A DNA stretch of 64,000 nt from UBA11865 sp963749825 (GCA_963749825.1 CAVVOI010000012.1:1302001-1366000), one strand, 5' to 3'. Numbered from the stretch's first letter, positions 9,058 to 18,898 are shown. The notes: generated by a model not told the origin, from the letters alone. Numbers and translations are program-made.

Positions 9058-10149
9058 ATGAAAACTATACGGTTATTCTCTGCTTTCCTCCTGTTGTTAC
9101 TGTTGATAACCATCGTGTCGAACTCTGCATTTGGCCAAACTGCCTATACCATCAGAACAGGAGATACACTCTTTTCCATTTCGCGACAATTTGGCGTCTC
9201 CATGCAAGCAATTGCCGCCGCGAATAATATCGTCAACCCTAACCTGATATATGCTGGGCAGACGATTATCATTCCAGATGGCTCCGACACGGGTAGTCCT
9301 GGAGGTCCAACATCGCCACCACCGGCGCCACCACCGGTCACGAACCCACCACCACCAACCGCTGGAGGCTCGACCTACGTCGTAAAAGGCGGCGACACCC
9401 TGTACAAAATCGCGGTATCCCATGGGGTCACCATAGCTTCTCTCGTCCAGGTAAATGGCATTACAAATCGAAACTTGATCTATGTCGGACAAGTACTTAC
9501 TATCCCTGGCGGATCAGGTTCCCCCGGCAATGGAGGCACGGGACAAGCGCCGCCACCGACCCCCCAGCCACCACCACCGGCACCAGTCCCGCCTCCGTCA
9601 AGCGCCAATCTGTTGCCGAATCCTTCGTTTGAGAACGGCTACTACCACATGAATGGCGCGCCAGAATTGCAGGTGCCGAATGGCTGGTACATGGAATTCG
9701 ATACCGGGCATCCATATATCCTGCCAGAGAGCCGAGTGCTGCCCCGCTCGCAACTCCCCACTCACGAACAATCGGTTTTTATATGGGATGGCAACTGGAC
9801 AATGAAAGTCTTTAAAGGCTATGCCCCAATGAGTTACCGGATTTTCACCGACGTATACTTACAGCCCGGAACTTATCGATTTACGGCTAACTATTTCCCC
9901 GACCTGGTATCCAGCTACAATGGTGGAAATAAGATTTGGGCCTCGCCAGGGGCTGGAGAAGTCGCCTTTATCAGGAACGGCGTTGGCGGCTGGTCAGCGG
10001 TAAATAACGGTACGCGAAATGTGATGGTCCAGACATTTATCGTTCCGGCGTCCGGAAATGTACGTCTAGGGGTTGCTTTCCGCACCCATTACGGATTACA
10101 AAATAACGGATTCTTCTTCGACAACTGGTCTTTACAACGGGTATCGTAG
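9058..10149 (+). CDS. Secreted protein with two LysM domains and a beta-sandwich C-terminus
   Basis: ATG 9058 follows GGGAGAG at 9047-9053. Residues 1-27 are a signal peptide (hydrophobic LLLLLLITIV, cut near AFG-Q). LysM domains at about 29-73 and 106-150 (YTIRTGDTLFSISRQFG and YVVKGGDTLYKIAVSHG) bind glycan chains such as peptidoglycan. Pro-rich linkers at about 80-100 and 165-190 flank the second LysM. The last about 170 residues start with LLPNPSFENGYY and resemble a carbohydrate-binding beta-sandwich. No catalytic residues are evident. Inference: a wall- or exopolysaccharide-binding surface protein. It is not in an obvious operon. Confidence 0.82.
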   Translation: MKTIRLFSAFLLLLLLITIVSNSAFGQTAYTIRTGDTLFSISRQFGVSMQAIAAANNIVNPNLIYAGQTIIIPDGSDTGSPGGPTSPPPAPPPVTNPPPPTAGGSTYVVKGGDTLYKIAVSHGVTIASLVQVNGITNRNLIYVGQVLTIPGGSGSPGNGGTGQAPPPTPQPPPPAPVPPPSSANLLPNPSFENGYYHMNGAPELQVPNGWYMEFDTGHPYILPESRVLPRSQLPTHEQSVFIWDGNWTMKVFKGYAPMSYRIFTDVYLQPGTYRFTANYFPDLVSSYNGGNKIWASPGAGEVAFIRNGVGGWSAVNNGTRNVMVQTFIVPASGNVRLGVAFRTHYGLQNNGFFFDNWSLQRVS

Positions 10150-10181
10150 TAAAACCGTCAAACAATTTTCGAATCTGTTGT

Positions 10182-10538
10182 CTATAATAAAGATTTGGTT
10201 AGGACTCCGTTCTCCGCAATTTCCTCATTTTTAGGTGCCGGGGTTGCTTGAGGTACTAATTCAAGTTCAACGCCACCCACCCTGAAAGCCAGTACATTGT
10301 AAACTAGGGCAATGAAAGCGTCGGCGATAAACCCCATGATCCCATACATCACGAGCATGACGCATACGAAGAGCAGCATAATAGCCGCTTCGGCGATGCC
10401 TTTTCCATTGGAATTGGCCAGAAAAGCAACCAGGCCAAAGCAAGCGAAGAAAAGGAAGAAGATGAGCCCAAGCGCTAAGTAGATCATACCGACCATTTTC
10501 GCCAGGGAAAGAACGCCGATTCTTCGTACTTCAGTCAT
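10182..10538 (-). CDS. Small two-TM membrane protein (DUF3566-like)
   Basis: The 118-residue protein begins with EVRRIGVLSLAKM and has two hydrophobic segments at about 14-40 (IYLALGLIFFLFFACFGLVAFL) and 50-72 (AAIMLLFVCVMLVMYGIMGFI), then a conserved-looking ALVYNVLAFRVGGVELEL and a short charged tail. This arrangement resembles DUF3566 and similar bacterial small membrane proteins, but the match is by pattern only. It converges with the LysM gene (33 bp apart). Function is unknown. Confidence 0.68.
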   Translation of the reverse strand: MTEVRRIGVLSLAKMVGMIYLALGLIFFLFFACFGLVAFLANSNGKGIAEAAIMLLFVCVMLVMYGIMGFIADAFIALVYNVLAFRVGGVELELVPQATPAPKNEEIAENGVLTKSLL

Positions 10539-10757
10539 ACCTAAATACCCTCCAGGTTGCTCGCATAAAAAACTTTACGATTACTGCCGCACAAAGTCGC
10601 ACAAATTCGCCCGCTCAAATCACCTTTGTCATGTTACAATCTTTGAGGAGTGGATTGGCAAGGGGCTACGCACTTTTAGCCAATATTGAGGAATCTGCGT
10701 CGTGCATGGTAGACGATCGACAAGGCGCTGTTCTCTGATATTAACGGAGGTATGCCG

Positions 10758-11460
10758 ATGGAGCGTTTATCGCGGTTAATTTTCATTTTTGCCTTACTTT
10801 TTACCGTCCTGATCATTACCCCGGCTTTTTTGAGCGCTCAATTTGGACCCTATTCTTTGATTAAGACAGGGGATGTGCTTGATCTGTTGACAGCGCTAAT
10901 TCTGTTGCCTCTCTATTGGCTTTTATTTCAGCTGAAACCAGGGCGAGTTACCCAAACAAGGTGCGATGATCGCCTTCATGGTCTTTGCTGGAGCCTGGGC
11001 CTCAGGGCAGGGCATGCATCTTTCTGCCAATTCAATCGGCCATTTACTGGCCGAAATACAGGGAAGCGATATTTATACCCTGACTCATTTTTATGATGAG
11101 GTATTGAGCCATTACATTTGGCATACTGGCATCGTGGGATTATCGGCTCTGTTGATTTTCCGCCAATGGAAACATCCATTTGACGAACTTCCCACTGGGC
11201 TGGCCTGGGTCATCCTTGGTGGCTTGCTATATGGCCTGACCTATTTTTCAAGCATCATCGAAGCGGGGACGGCCCCTCTGGGTATCCCTTTTGCTTTGGC
11301 AGCTACCGTCATCGTCCTGATCTGGGGGAGAAAAGGTTTGAATCAGAAACCCCTGGTTGCGTTTTTCCTGGTTGCCTATCTACTGGCCTTGATCCTCTTT
11401 GCTGTTTGGGCCATCATTTGGCGTGGGTTGCCTGAATTTAGCGAAGTTGGTCTGCTTTGA
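10758..11460 (+). pseudogene. Polytopic membrane protein interrupted by a frameshift
   Basis: Two overlapping frames make one protein of about 233 residues when one A is removed from the AAA at 10935-10937: LLFQL then reads on as NQGELPKQGAMIAFMVFAG. The first part starts at ATG 10758, favoured over 10752 because GGAGG at 10746-10750 is correctly spaced for it. The restored protein has about six membrane segments and conserved-looking residues GQGMHLSANSIGH and FYDEVLSHYIWH, which suggest a membrane-embedded metal or acid/base site. I do not recognise the family. The break may be a sequencing error; both halves look equally well preserved. Confidence 0.65.
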
Positions 11461-11598
11461 GCAACAAGCTCGGAGTCTAAAAACTTACCTCAGGCCGGAT
11501 AGCTTCCGCCCAAATTCATAAGGTCCACAATTCCCTGGTTGTGGCTACACGATTCGCCGCTGCCACGTTTGGATATGAACGAATTGTGCTCTTAATTT

Positions 11599-12213
11599 CT
11601 AGTCTGATATTTGGCTGGATTTTAATTTGGCTCGGAACATGGGGAAAAGAAAAACGAGGACAAATATGGCCGTTGTCCCAAAGGTTATATAAGTCAGACC
11701 ACCTTCCAATTGAGACAAGGCATCGGTAGCATAATAGCCTAATAGCAGTAGCGGCAGCGTCCAGAGTACTTCTCCGGTAAATGATGCCGGTAACCACTTC
11801 TTGTAAGGAACTTTGGCATTACCGGCTGCAATCACGGCCGGTAATGACAGTCCATTTGATAATTTGGCCAGCAAAATGAACTGCACAGGTCGTCGTTGTA
11901 TGCCCGATTCAACCCGATCGGCGACTTTCTGGTAAGCGCTGAAACGTTGGCCGACACGGTTAATTTGACCGGTCGAGCCGACGTTGTACCAGAATAAATC
12001 AACGAAAAGCCTGGCCAACAAAGCCACGAGGATGATGGGCAACAGATTGAGATAACCGGCGGCGACGGCAATGCCCCCGAGTACGGCTGAGATACGTCCC
12101 TGAAACAACATAAAGAAAGCAACCAGCATGTAATTCCAGGTACCCAGGTCTGGCAAGATACCTTGCTGAAAGTCCGCCCAAAATCGCACGGCTATCTCAA
12201 CTATCGATTCCAT
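11599..12213 (-). CDS. DedA/VTT-domain membrane protein
   Basis: The 204-residue protein has the SNARE-associated/VTT layout: hydrophobic N-terminal segment, an LGGIAVAAGYLNLLPIILVALLA re-entrant-like region, a LLAKLSNGLSLPAVIAAGNAKVP stretch and two C-terminal membrane helices. DedA relatives move lipids such as undecaprenyl phosphate or take part in membrane homeostasis; the substrate cannot be read here. The start ATG 12213 follows GGAGAAA on the reverse strand. The usual Arg motif of DedA is not obvious, so a divergent branch is likely. Confidence 0.75.
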   Translation of the reverse strand: MESIVEIAVRFWADFQQGILPDLGTWNYMLVAFFMLFQGRISAVLGGIAVAAGYLNLLPIILVALLARLFVDLFWYNVGSTGQINRVGQRFSAYQKVADRVESGIQRRPVQFILLAKLSNGLSLPAVIAAGNAKVPYKKWLPASFTGEVLWTLPLLLLGYYATDALSQLEGGLTYITFGTTAIFVLVFLFPMFRAKLKSSQISD

Positions 12214-12478
12214 TCATTTTCTCCGATTCCCGCCACTCAAGATTGCACAGCAATAGATGGTTTCCCATCCCTGTCACGTAGAAACTTCTTACGACTGGCT
12301 GCCTAACTAATCTGTTTCTTCAACTCGTCAACTTTGTTATGGGGATAGATCCAGTATAGCTCGAAAAACCCATTTGTCACCAAACTGTTGTTAGTGAAAC
12401 GTAAGAAAGTTGTCCTGGTTGGCGAAAAAAGGCTTGATTCTGGCGGTAATTACCCCCAACTACCAGAAATGGTATCCT

Positions 12479-13402
12479 TCAATTACAGGAACCGTAACCT
12501 GGCCGCACTTGCCACCACTCATTGCAAGAACGGGGATCTTGGAAAGCACCTGAATCGACAATAGCCACCACGATTTCATGTCCTGGGGCGTATCCAAATA
12601 CCTGACCGGCTCGTAAATTCGGCAGTGGGTATCCATATGGTCTCTGGTTTGGTGGCTTATAGTCGTAACGAGGACCGCTAGGATTATCCAAACTATTGTA
12701 TAGCGACAACAAGTTGAGATCGGTACATATTCCATCTACGTGTAACGTATAGCCGGCCGAACCGGAACTATCCTCCCGGGTGTATCTCAACGTAACCGTG
12801 TCCTCGTCCGCATAGAGGATGACGACTTCCATACCACCCCCAATATCATATGCCGAGCGAGGTACGTGGAGCGTTTCGCCAGGTGTGGTTGCCAGACCCA
12901 TTGCCGTCACCTTGGGGCTGGTTATCGGCCCTCCCCGGCTGCCGGGATTCGGCGATGAAGCCCAATTCCAGTTTCGGACCTGGTAAAATTCCTTGAATCC
13001 AGGTACTCGATCTGGTTGAAACAAACTGGCCAATTGAGGCGGCTGGTTCGGATCGTCACTGCCATAATCAATAAGCTGACGCTTCAAGCCGGAATCCCTA
13101 TTGACCACATATCCACGAAGGGCTAGGTTCTTATCCGCATGGTTAAAGGCCGGCCGAACTGGGTTATCCAAATCGAATTGAAAAGCCGTTCCACTGCTAT
13201 ATTGATTACTAGAGGATATTGGGCATATGCTAGCCGGTGGTTTCGCCACCGCAGGCAAATAGATATAACTATCCGTCTCAGGCTCATTCGTCTGGCTGCT
13301 GACTGACGAATCAGCTTCAAGGGTCCGCGACAATAGAACCGCGAGGGCAAGGTTAAAAACAATGAGCGGCCAGCCTGGCCAAATACGGCTTCTCGTCTTC
13401 AT
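12479..13402 (-). CDS. Secreted protein of unknown function with YLPAVAKPP motif
   Basis: The 307-residue protein has an N-terminal hydrophobic segment (WPLIVFNLALAVLLSRTLEA, signal peptide or anchor) and then the motif YLPAVAKPP near residues 48-56. The same motif occurs in the secreted CAP protein at 22322. The rest is a soluble domain rich in Asn, Pro and Gly, with TLRYTREDSSGSAGYTLHVDG, a conserved-looking FGYAPGHEIVVAIVDSG and Cys pairs near the C-terminus (DPRSCNEWWQ, GYGSC). The latter suggests disulfides outside the cell. No enzyme motif is clear; some resemblance to domains found in Chloroflexota exoproteins is recalled but not verified. Confidence 0.7.
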   Translation of the reverse strand: MKTRSRIWPGWPLIVFNLALAVLLSRTLEADSSVSSQTNEPETDSYIYLPAVAKPPASICPISSSNQYSSGTAFQFDLDNPVRPAFNHADKNLALRGYVVNRDSGLKRQLIDYGSDDPNQPPQLASLFQPDRVPGFKEFYQVRNWNWASSPNPGSRGGPITSPKVTAMGLATTPGETLHVPRSAYDIGGGMEVVILYADEDTVTLRYTREDSSGSAGYTLHVDGICTDLNLLSLYNSLDNPSGPRYDYKPPNQRPYGYPLPNLRAGQVFGYAPGHEIVVAIVDSGAFQDPRSCNEWWQVRPGYGSCN

Positions 13403-13503
13403 AAATCGTGATCTTAACAGAAAAGATCGAAGGCGGAAGTATAACGAACCTCATGACAAACGCCGATAGACTATTGGAGCCAGGTATTTGGGTACGGTCC
13501 AAT

Positions 13504-13543
13504 AAAAAAGACTGCCGTTTGAGATTTTATTCAAACGGCGGTC
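13504..13543 (-). terminator. Strong terminator for the small gene at 13584
   Basis: GACTGCCGTTTGA (13510-13522) and TCAAACGGCGGTC (13531-13543) form a 13-bp stem with one wobble and an 8-nt loop. On the minus strand it is followed by six T (13504-13509). Confidence 0.8.
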
Positions 13544-13583
13544 GCCAATGCCTTCCCCATTTCGCGGAAAACATATCAAGTCA

Positions 13584-13820
13584 TTAGTGGATTTGGTTCT
13601 TCTTTCCACCACCAACATCCTCTGGATACTGGGAGTGATTCATCATCTGGTGGAGCATCACATTAGCTTTGTTGGCAAGGCTGCTCATCTGTTTTTTCGC
13701 GGTTACTCTGTGGCGCACTTCATTTGTTTCATGCAGACGACGATACCTTTCACAGGCATTCAATTGGGAACCGTAGCGTTCCCTGGCCAAGAACTTTGAA
13801 AACTCATAATTTTCAGTCAT
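13584..13820 (-). CDS. Small soluble protein of unknown function
   Basis: This 78-residue protein is charged and mostly helical in appearance (MTENYEFSKFLARERYGSQ, then ERYRRLHETNEVRHRV). It has GAGG five bases before ATG 13820 and a strong terminator just after its stop (13504-13543). Those two signals favour this strand over the overlapping plus-strand frame at 13548-13799. No family is recognised. It stands alone between the secreted protein and the BTAD regulator. Confidence 0.62.
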   Translation of the reverse strand: MTENYEFSKFLARERYGSQLNACERYRRLHETNEVRHRVTAKKQMSSLANKANVMLHQMMNHSQYPEDVGGGKKNQIH

Positions 13821-14098
13821 CGTTGCCTCAAGCAGGAAGTTGTTTTCTTATCTGCTGCTCATTGATCCTTACCAACACCATTTGATTAACATACTATCTA
13901 CCAGTCGTGACTTTTGCGTGACACGACATCAAGCCTGGGCTAAAATCCGCGGATAGCCCTTGTCCATCCATATTGCAGTTAATAATTGAAGCAAAGATTC
14001 AGTGATATTGCCAGGGAGGTCTTCATCTGGTTCACTCATACTATTTAGCAGCTATAAAGCCGAAGATCATCCGGTCCCAGCTCTGAGTGACTTGCACC

Positions 14099-17000
14099 AT
14101 GACACGTTTATCGCTTTCCTTATTAGGCCCTTTTGAAGCGCTGATTGACGGCCAGCTACTACCAGATTCCCGCAGTAAAAAAATTGAAGCATTATTGATT
14201 TACCTGGCTGTGGAGCACGATAGGGCTCATCGTCGCGAAAATCTGGTCGGCCTGCTATTTCCGGAATTGCCTGACGATCAGGCACGTACTAATTTACGCC
14301 AAAGCTTGAAGAGACTACGAGTCGCCATTCGGGATGATGAAGCCGATTCACCTTACCTATTGGTGACACGAGAGACCATTCGCATCAATCCCGACAGTGA
14401 TTACAGTTTAGATACACTCGAATTCATCCGGCTTCTTTCCGGCTGCGAACGTCATATGGATCACAGAGACGGCCGTTGCCCCAATTGCATGGCCCAAGCG
14501 CAAGAAGCCGTAGCCTTATATCGTGGCCCTTTCGTGGATGGCTTCTTTCTTGAGGATAGCGCTGCGTTCGACGAATGGGCACTGGGGCACAGGGAGCGAT
14601 TTGAACATGAGGCTCTGGCAACCCTATCCCAACTTGCCGAATATCATGAACGGCGGGGAGAGTACGATCAAGCTGTTCAAATTGCCTATCGGCAAATCGA
14701 AATCGAACCCTGGCACGAAGAAGCGCACAGGCAAATAATGCGAGCAAAGGCTTACCTTGGCCAGCGTAACAGCGCTCTGCAACATTATGATTCCTTTCAG
14801 AAACAGTTACGTTACGATTTAGGCGTCGATCCCATGCCGGAAACCGAGTCGTTGCACCAGCAAATCACCGGCATCAGCGAATCGCGTCAGTGCAATCTAC
14901 CACATAGAAACCGGTTTTTCGTCGGACGCTCCAAAGAATTAGCCATCATTAGCCAGTATCTGGCCGATCCAGATGTCAGGTTGCTAAATCTAATTGGCCT
15001 AGGAGGTAGCGGAAAGACAGCCCTGGCAATTGAAGCCGGTTGGCGTGTCGCCTCCTTATTTATCGGTCCGTTCATGCACGGCGTTTACTTCATTCCAATG
15101 GCCGGCATCGTGGCAAATGGACAAAGCCGGGCAGACCAACTAAACGCGCTTGTGTCCGCGGTGGCCGAGAGTCTATCATTTACCTTTTCTGGTCCTCTAG
15201 ATCCGCCAGTACAGTTGCTCAACTACCTCCAGGACAAATCGATTCTGCTCATATTAGACAATTTGGAACATATAGCGGACGTGGGCAGGGATTTCATCAC
15301 ATCACTGTTTGATCAGGCGAAAATGTCGATGGTTCTGGTCACTTCGCGTCTTCGCTTGGGTCTAGGTGACGAATGGATTTTGGAAGTAACCGGCCTGCCC
15401 TATTCTGATTCGGAGACAAATACGCCAGATCAAGTGACTTCCGGCAGCCCGGCCGTGGAACTATTTATGAATCGTGCCCGCCATCTATCGCCAGACTTAG
15501 AAATTGGAGAGGATGGCCCGGATCACCCTTGTCCACAATCTTCAGTGCTCCAAATATGCCAATTACTCCAGGGTCTTCCGCTAGGAATCGAACTGGCCGC
15601 AAGCTGGACTCGATTTCTCAATTGCCGTGAGATAACCAGAGAAATCAAAAACAATCTAGACTTTCTGGCCGATAGCCGGAATGATTTACCTCATCGCCAC
15701 CATAGCTTGCGGGCTGTTTTCGATTATTCTTGGTCACTTCTAGAAGAACAAGAACGGCAAGCCCTCGCGGCCCTGTCAATTTTTCATGGATCATTTGATC
15801 GCGGAGCAGCTGGTGCTATCTGCGGCGCTTCCATCCAACAGTTAGCGGCTTTGGTCGATCGTTCATTGTTGCAGCATCACGCGTCAAGCCAGGGGGCAGT
15901 GGCCCGCTTTGAGCTAGTGGAAGTTATTCGCCATTATGCGGCCGAAAAGCTGGCCGTAGAATCTGGGCCAAATGAGATCGAACTGAATGATAAATTCGCC
16001 CGATATTATCTTGGCTATCTGGGTGCTCGCGAGGAGGATCTGCATACAAGCAGGCAACAATCGGCATTAGCTGAAATCGATCGGGAAATGACCAATATAC
16101 GCAACGCCTGGCGTTGGGCAAGCAGCCATGGGGAAGTATCGCTTCTAGAATCAGCCCTCGGGGCGCTCTCCTTATTCTATTATATGCGCAGCCGGTTCGC
16201 CGAGGGTGAAACGAATTTTGCTCTTGCTGCTGACAAATTGGCCGAGTTCAAACCTGGTAATCAGGTAGATATCGTCTGGTCCAGACTGGTCGCAAGCCAA
16301 GGATGGTTCGCTTTTCTAAGAGGTCGCCAACAAGAAGGCCAGATACTCTTGCAAAATGGTATTGATCAGCTTCGGAACTACGAAGAACCATCTTTCCTTG
16401 CTGCATCTTTGGGATTTCTGGCCGTCGTGACTTATTCACTGGGCGACTATGATCGGGCTGTTCAAATGGCAAGAGAAGCACTTGATTTGAGTAAGAGTTT
16501 CGGCGACCGAAGTGGCATGATCATGGGCAATAATATCCTCAGCCAGATCAATTATCTGCAAGGCAACTTTCCAGAAGCTCACCAATTCAGCGAAGGAGCT
16601 TTGGAACTCGAACGTATATCAGACAATCGCTGGAGTATGGGTTTTTCTCTAACGAATTTAGGGCGGGTCGCCTTTGCAATGGCCGATTATTCTGAAGCGA
16701 TTATTCGCTTTCAAGAGGCCTTGGAAATTCGCCGGGAATTGGGGGATGCACGGGGACAGGCTTTTTCTTACCTCTATCTTGGCGATACAGAATTTGCCCA
16801 AGGGCATAATGATGAAGCCCTAGGCTATTTTGAAAAAGGCCGGCAAATATTTCTGCATATCGGCAGCCAAAGCGGTATAGCTTCAGCTCTCAATCGTCTC
16901 AGCCTGGTTGCGCGTCGAAGAGGATCGGTCGGCGAAGCCTGGGAGAAATCCATCGAAGCTCTGCGCTTAGCCAATCAGGTGCAGGCGATACCAGGAGTAC

Positions 17001-17257
17001 TCGAATCACTAACCATTTTAAGCTCCCTCTTAGCCGCAGGAAGACCCGAATTATCTAAGCGAATAGCGATGTTAGTGGTTCACCACCCGGCTTCGACCCG
17101 GAGGAGCAGCCACGAGGCCAAAGATTTTTTGTCCAACCTTTCAGCCTCGAATGATGGAGAAATCGATCCACAATTCTCCGGCGAACAATTCCAAATCGAA
17201 TTGAACGAAGTCGTAGCTAACCTACTTTCTGAAGATCAACCATCTTGGTTCACCTAG
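14099..17257 (+). CDS. BTAD-type transcriptional regulator with NB-ARC ATPase and TPRs
   Basis: The protein of about 1052 residues combines three modules. Residues 1-100 are a winged-helix DNA-binding domain (LSLLGPFEALIDGQ, then RTNLRQSLKRLR). Residues about 100-255 are the BTAD helical domain (FLEDSAAFDEWALGHRERFE). From about 275 to 560 there is a STAND/NB-ARC ATPase with Walker A GLGGSGKTALA and a later LLILDNLEH. The C-terminal half is TPR-rich (YDRAVQMAREALDLSKS, YSEAIIRFQEALEIRRE). STAND regulators are held off and switch on ATP-driven oligomerisation when the repeats sense a ligand. The ATG at 14099 matches the family start better than an in-frame GTG at 14087. Targets are unknown. 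Confidence 0.88.
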   Translation: MTRLSLSLLGPFEALIDGQLLPDSRSKKIEALLIYLAVEHDRAHRRENLVGLLFPELPDDQARTNLRQSLKRLRVAIRDDEADSPYLLVTRETIRINPDSDYSLDTLEFIRLLSGCERHMDHRDGRCPNCMAQAQEAVALYRGPFVDGFFLEDSAAFDEWALGHRERFEHEALATLSQLAEYHERRGEYDQAVQIAYRQIEIEPWHEEAHRQIMRAKAYLGQRNSALQHYDSFQKQLRYDLGVDPMPETESLHQQITGISESRQCNLPHRNRFFVGRSKELAIISQYLADPDVRLLNLIGLGGSGKTALAIEAGWRVASLFIGPFMHGVYFIPMAGIVANGQSRADQLNALVSAVAESLSFTFSGPLDPPVQLLNYLQDKSILLILDNLEHIADVGRDFITSLFDQAKMSMVLVTSRLRLGLGDEWILEVTGLPYSDSETNTPDQVTSGSPAVELFMNRARHLSPDLEIGEDGPDHPCPQSSVLQICQLLQGLPLGIELAASWTRFLNCREITREIKNNLDFLADSRNDLPHRHHSLRAVFDYSWSLLEEQERQALAALSIFHGSFDRGAAGAICGASIQQLAALVDRSLLQHHASSQGAVARFELVEVIRHYAAEKLAVESGPNEIELNDKFARYYLGYLGAREEDLHTSRQQSALAEIDREMTNIRNAWRWASSHGEVSLLESALGALSLFYYMRSRFAEGETNFALAADKLAEFKPGNQVDIVWSRLVASQGWFAFLRGRQQEGQILLQNGIDQLRNYEEPSFLAASLGFLAVVTYSLGDYDRAVQMAREALDLSKSFGDRSGMIMGNNILSQINYLQGNFPEAHQFSEGALELERISDNRWSMGFSLTNLGRVAFAMADYSEAIIRFQEALEIRRELGDARGQAFSYLYLGDTEFAQGHNDEALGYFEKGRQIFLHIGSQSGIASALNRLSLVARRRGSVGEAWEKSIEALRLANQVQAIPGVLESLTILSSLLAAGRPELSKRIAMLVVHHPASTRRSSHEAKDFLSNLSASNDGEIDPQFSGEQFQIELNEVVANLLSEDQPSWFT

Positions 17258-17259
17258 AA

Positions 17260-18246
17260 TTAGGTGCGTAACTCGACGATATTGCCTTCCTGTAAAATAT
17301 GGTCCCTCCCCACCATCTGGCCATCAAATACGCCGGCGCCCCAGATTCGGGCCGATTTCATATCTTTGAGAAAATCTTTATGAACCTTGCCGGCAAATTC
17401 TTCAACTGTGCCACCCCGCTTTAAAACAAAGGGTGAACTAAGATCGGCTTCTTCTCCAGGCGGTTTTGAGAAGATTCGGATGATATCTAGGGCCTCAAAC
17501 ACCGCCTCTTTCAGGTCATCAAGGTTTCTTCCCGAATCCGCGGAAACAGGGAGGCAGGACCATTCTCCTTGGAGCAATTCGCAAACGATTTCATGCAACT
17601 CGACACATTCTTCGTCATCACACTTATTGGAAATGATGATGAAGGGTTTAAAAACTATTTTGTCTTCTTCGACAAATGTGGACCGCAATTGGTTGGGTAC
17701 GATTCGATTTTCACGAAGTAAGGCTATGGTTCCTTCAAGTTGTTCAATAGGAAATGTCTGCAGGTCCACAACCAGTAAGATGACGTCTGCCCTTCTGATC
17801 AGATCCATGAGTTCTGGATCAATGTACTCCCTATCGAGCGGGGGCGTATCGATCATTTGAATCTGGACATCCTTAACCAGCATCATTCCCGGAATTGGTA
17901 TTGTCGTAGAATAGGGGTAGGAAGCTACTATCGGGCTGGCGTTTGTGAGCGCTGTGACCAGCGCTGATTTTCCGACATTTGCCGGTCCTACAATGACAGC
18001 CTGTCCCGCACCCTCTTTGACGATATGGAAGGCAGACTCGTGCCGGCTGACCTTTTTTTTCTTCTGGGCTGAACTCTTGAGTTTTGATAACCTTCTGCGA
18101 AGATCTGCCCGTAATTTATCTGTCCCCTTATGTTTGGGGACCGTGCTGATCATCTCTTCCAGGCGTTGAATCCTTTCCGAGGGGTTCGTAGCCGCCCGGT
18201 ATTTTTCTTCCGCTTCAGAATATTCAGCAGGTAGATTGGTCGGCAT
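17260..18246 (-). CDS. DRG/OBG-family GTPase with TGS domain
   Basis: The 328-residue protein has a basic helical N-terminus (to residue 70), a GTPase domain and a TGS domain (about 255-328). Motifs: G1 GPANVGKS (87-94), G3 DTPP (133-136, where related GTPases have DxPG), G4 NKCD (207-210) and G5-like SADSG. The order helix-GTPase-TGS matches DRG-type proteins, common in archaea and eukaryotes and patchy in bacteria; they associate with ribosomes or RNA. The change of the G3 Gly to Pro could alter switch II movement. It converges with the BTAD regulator, with only 2 bp between the stops. Confidence 0.83.
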   Translation of the reverse strand: MPTNLPAEYSEAEEKYRAATNPSERIQRLEEMISTVPKHKGTDKLRADLRRRLSKLKSSAQKKKKVSRHESAFHIVKEGAGQAVIVGPANVGKSALVTALTNASPIVASYPYSTTIPIPGMMLVKDVQIQMIDTPPLDREYIDPELMDLIRRADVILLVVDLQTFPIEQLEGTIALLRENRIVPNQLRSTFVEEDKIVFKPFIIISNKCDDEECVELHEIVCELLQGEWSCLPVSADSGRNLDDLKEAVFEALDIIRIFSKPPGEEADLSSPFVLKRGGTVEEFAGKVHKDFLKDMKSARIWGAGVFDGQMVGRDHILQEGNIVELRT

Positions 18247-18381
18247 TATTTCCTGTTAAACTGAAAAAGATCGCCTCACAAACCATCTCCCCCAGCCTAT
18301 ATCTTATATTATCTCGATCTTTTGCGCCCTGTCTACTCAATCGCCGACCCACGCAGGGCGTTTCCAAAGTCGTGCATTATC

Positions 18382-18499
18382 TGTCATGCCCGCCCCCACC
18401 TTCGTGAGGATAAACTACGGCGGGCATCCATTCCATCGGTTGCAAAAATGGATCCCTGCCTTCACAAAGCCAGCCCTCACGAAAGTGGGGGAATGACAA
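18382..18499. repeat. Imperfect palindromic interspersed repeat, MITE-like
   Basis: The ends are inverted copies (TGTCATGCCCGCCCCCA against TGGGGGAATGACA), and an inner pair ATCCATT/AATGGAT is also inverted, around CGGTTGC. This resembles the widespread GTCATTCCCGC-type palindromic repeats. Only this copy was noticed in the window. It produces a spurious minus-strand open frame at 18377-18640. Confidence 0.6.
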
Positions 18500-18898
18500 T
18501 TTAATGGTTGATATTGACTTTGGCAAAGCCGTACCAGCCCACGGTGAAGCCTGGCAACCATCCTCGCGCAAGGTCACGTATATCGGCACCCAAGCAAGAC
18601 AATGCTGATATTGCCGATGGCTATTAGGAAAGTTGTTCACTTACTCGTTATACCAATGAACATAACCGATCAGGTTCGGCAGGAAAATCCATCCCTTCCT
18701 CGACAAGCGTGATGTGTTTATTTCCCAGCCATCAAGTGGCGAGCTCAGTTCCCATCCTTCAGAATTGTAATGCCTGCTTTCGATGAATGATCGACGTCCG
18801 TTCGTCGTTAGTCCATCGAACACCATTCTTTTTATTCTTCAAACTCGACGAGCACGGCCGGTCACTGGTATATTCGATGCCACTTCCGTCAATTTAAG
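18500..18898. other. Non-coding stretch with no supported gene
   Basis: Between the palindromic repeat and the alpha/beta-hydrolase gene I see no convincing coding frame, ribosome site or terminator. Short frames on the minus strand look like chance. Confidence 0.5.

Noticed and set aside
13548..13799. Plus-strand frame opposite the small gene at 13584
   Set aside because: The minus strand has a ribosome site and a strong terminator, the plus strand has neither.
18377..18640. Minus-strand frame of 87 codons
   Set aside because: It lies on the palindromic repeat and has the FREGxxCEGxDPFLQ-like pattern of translated repeats; no ribosome site.
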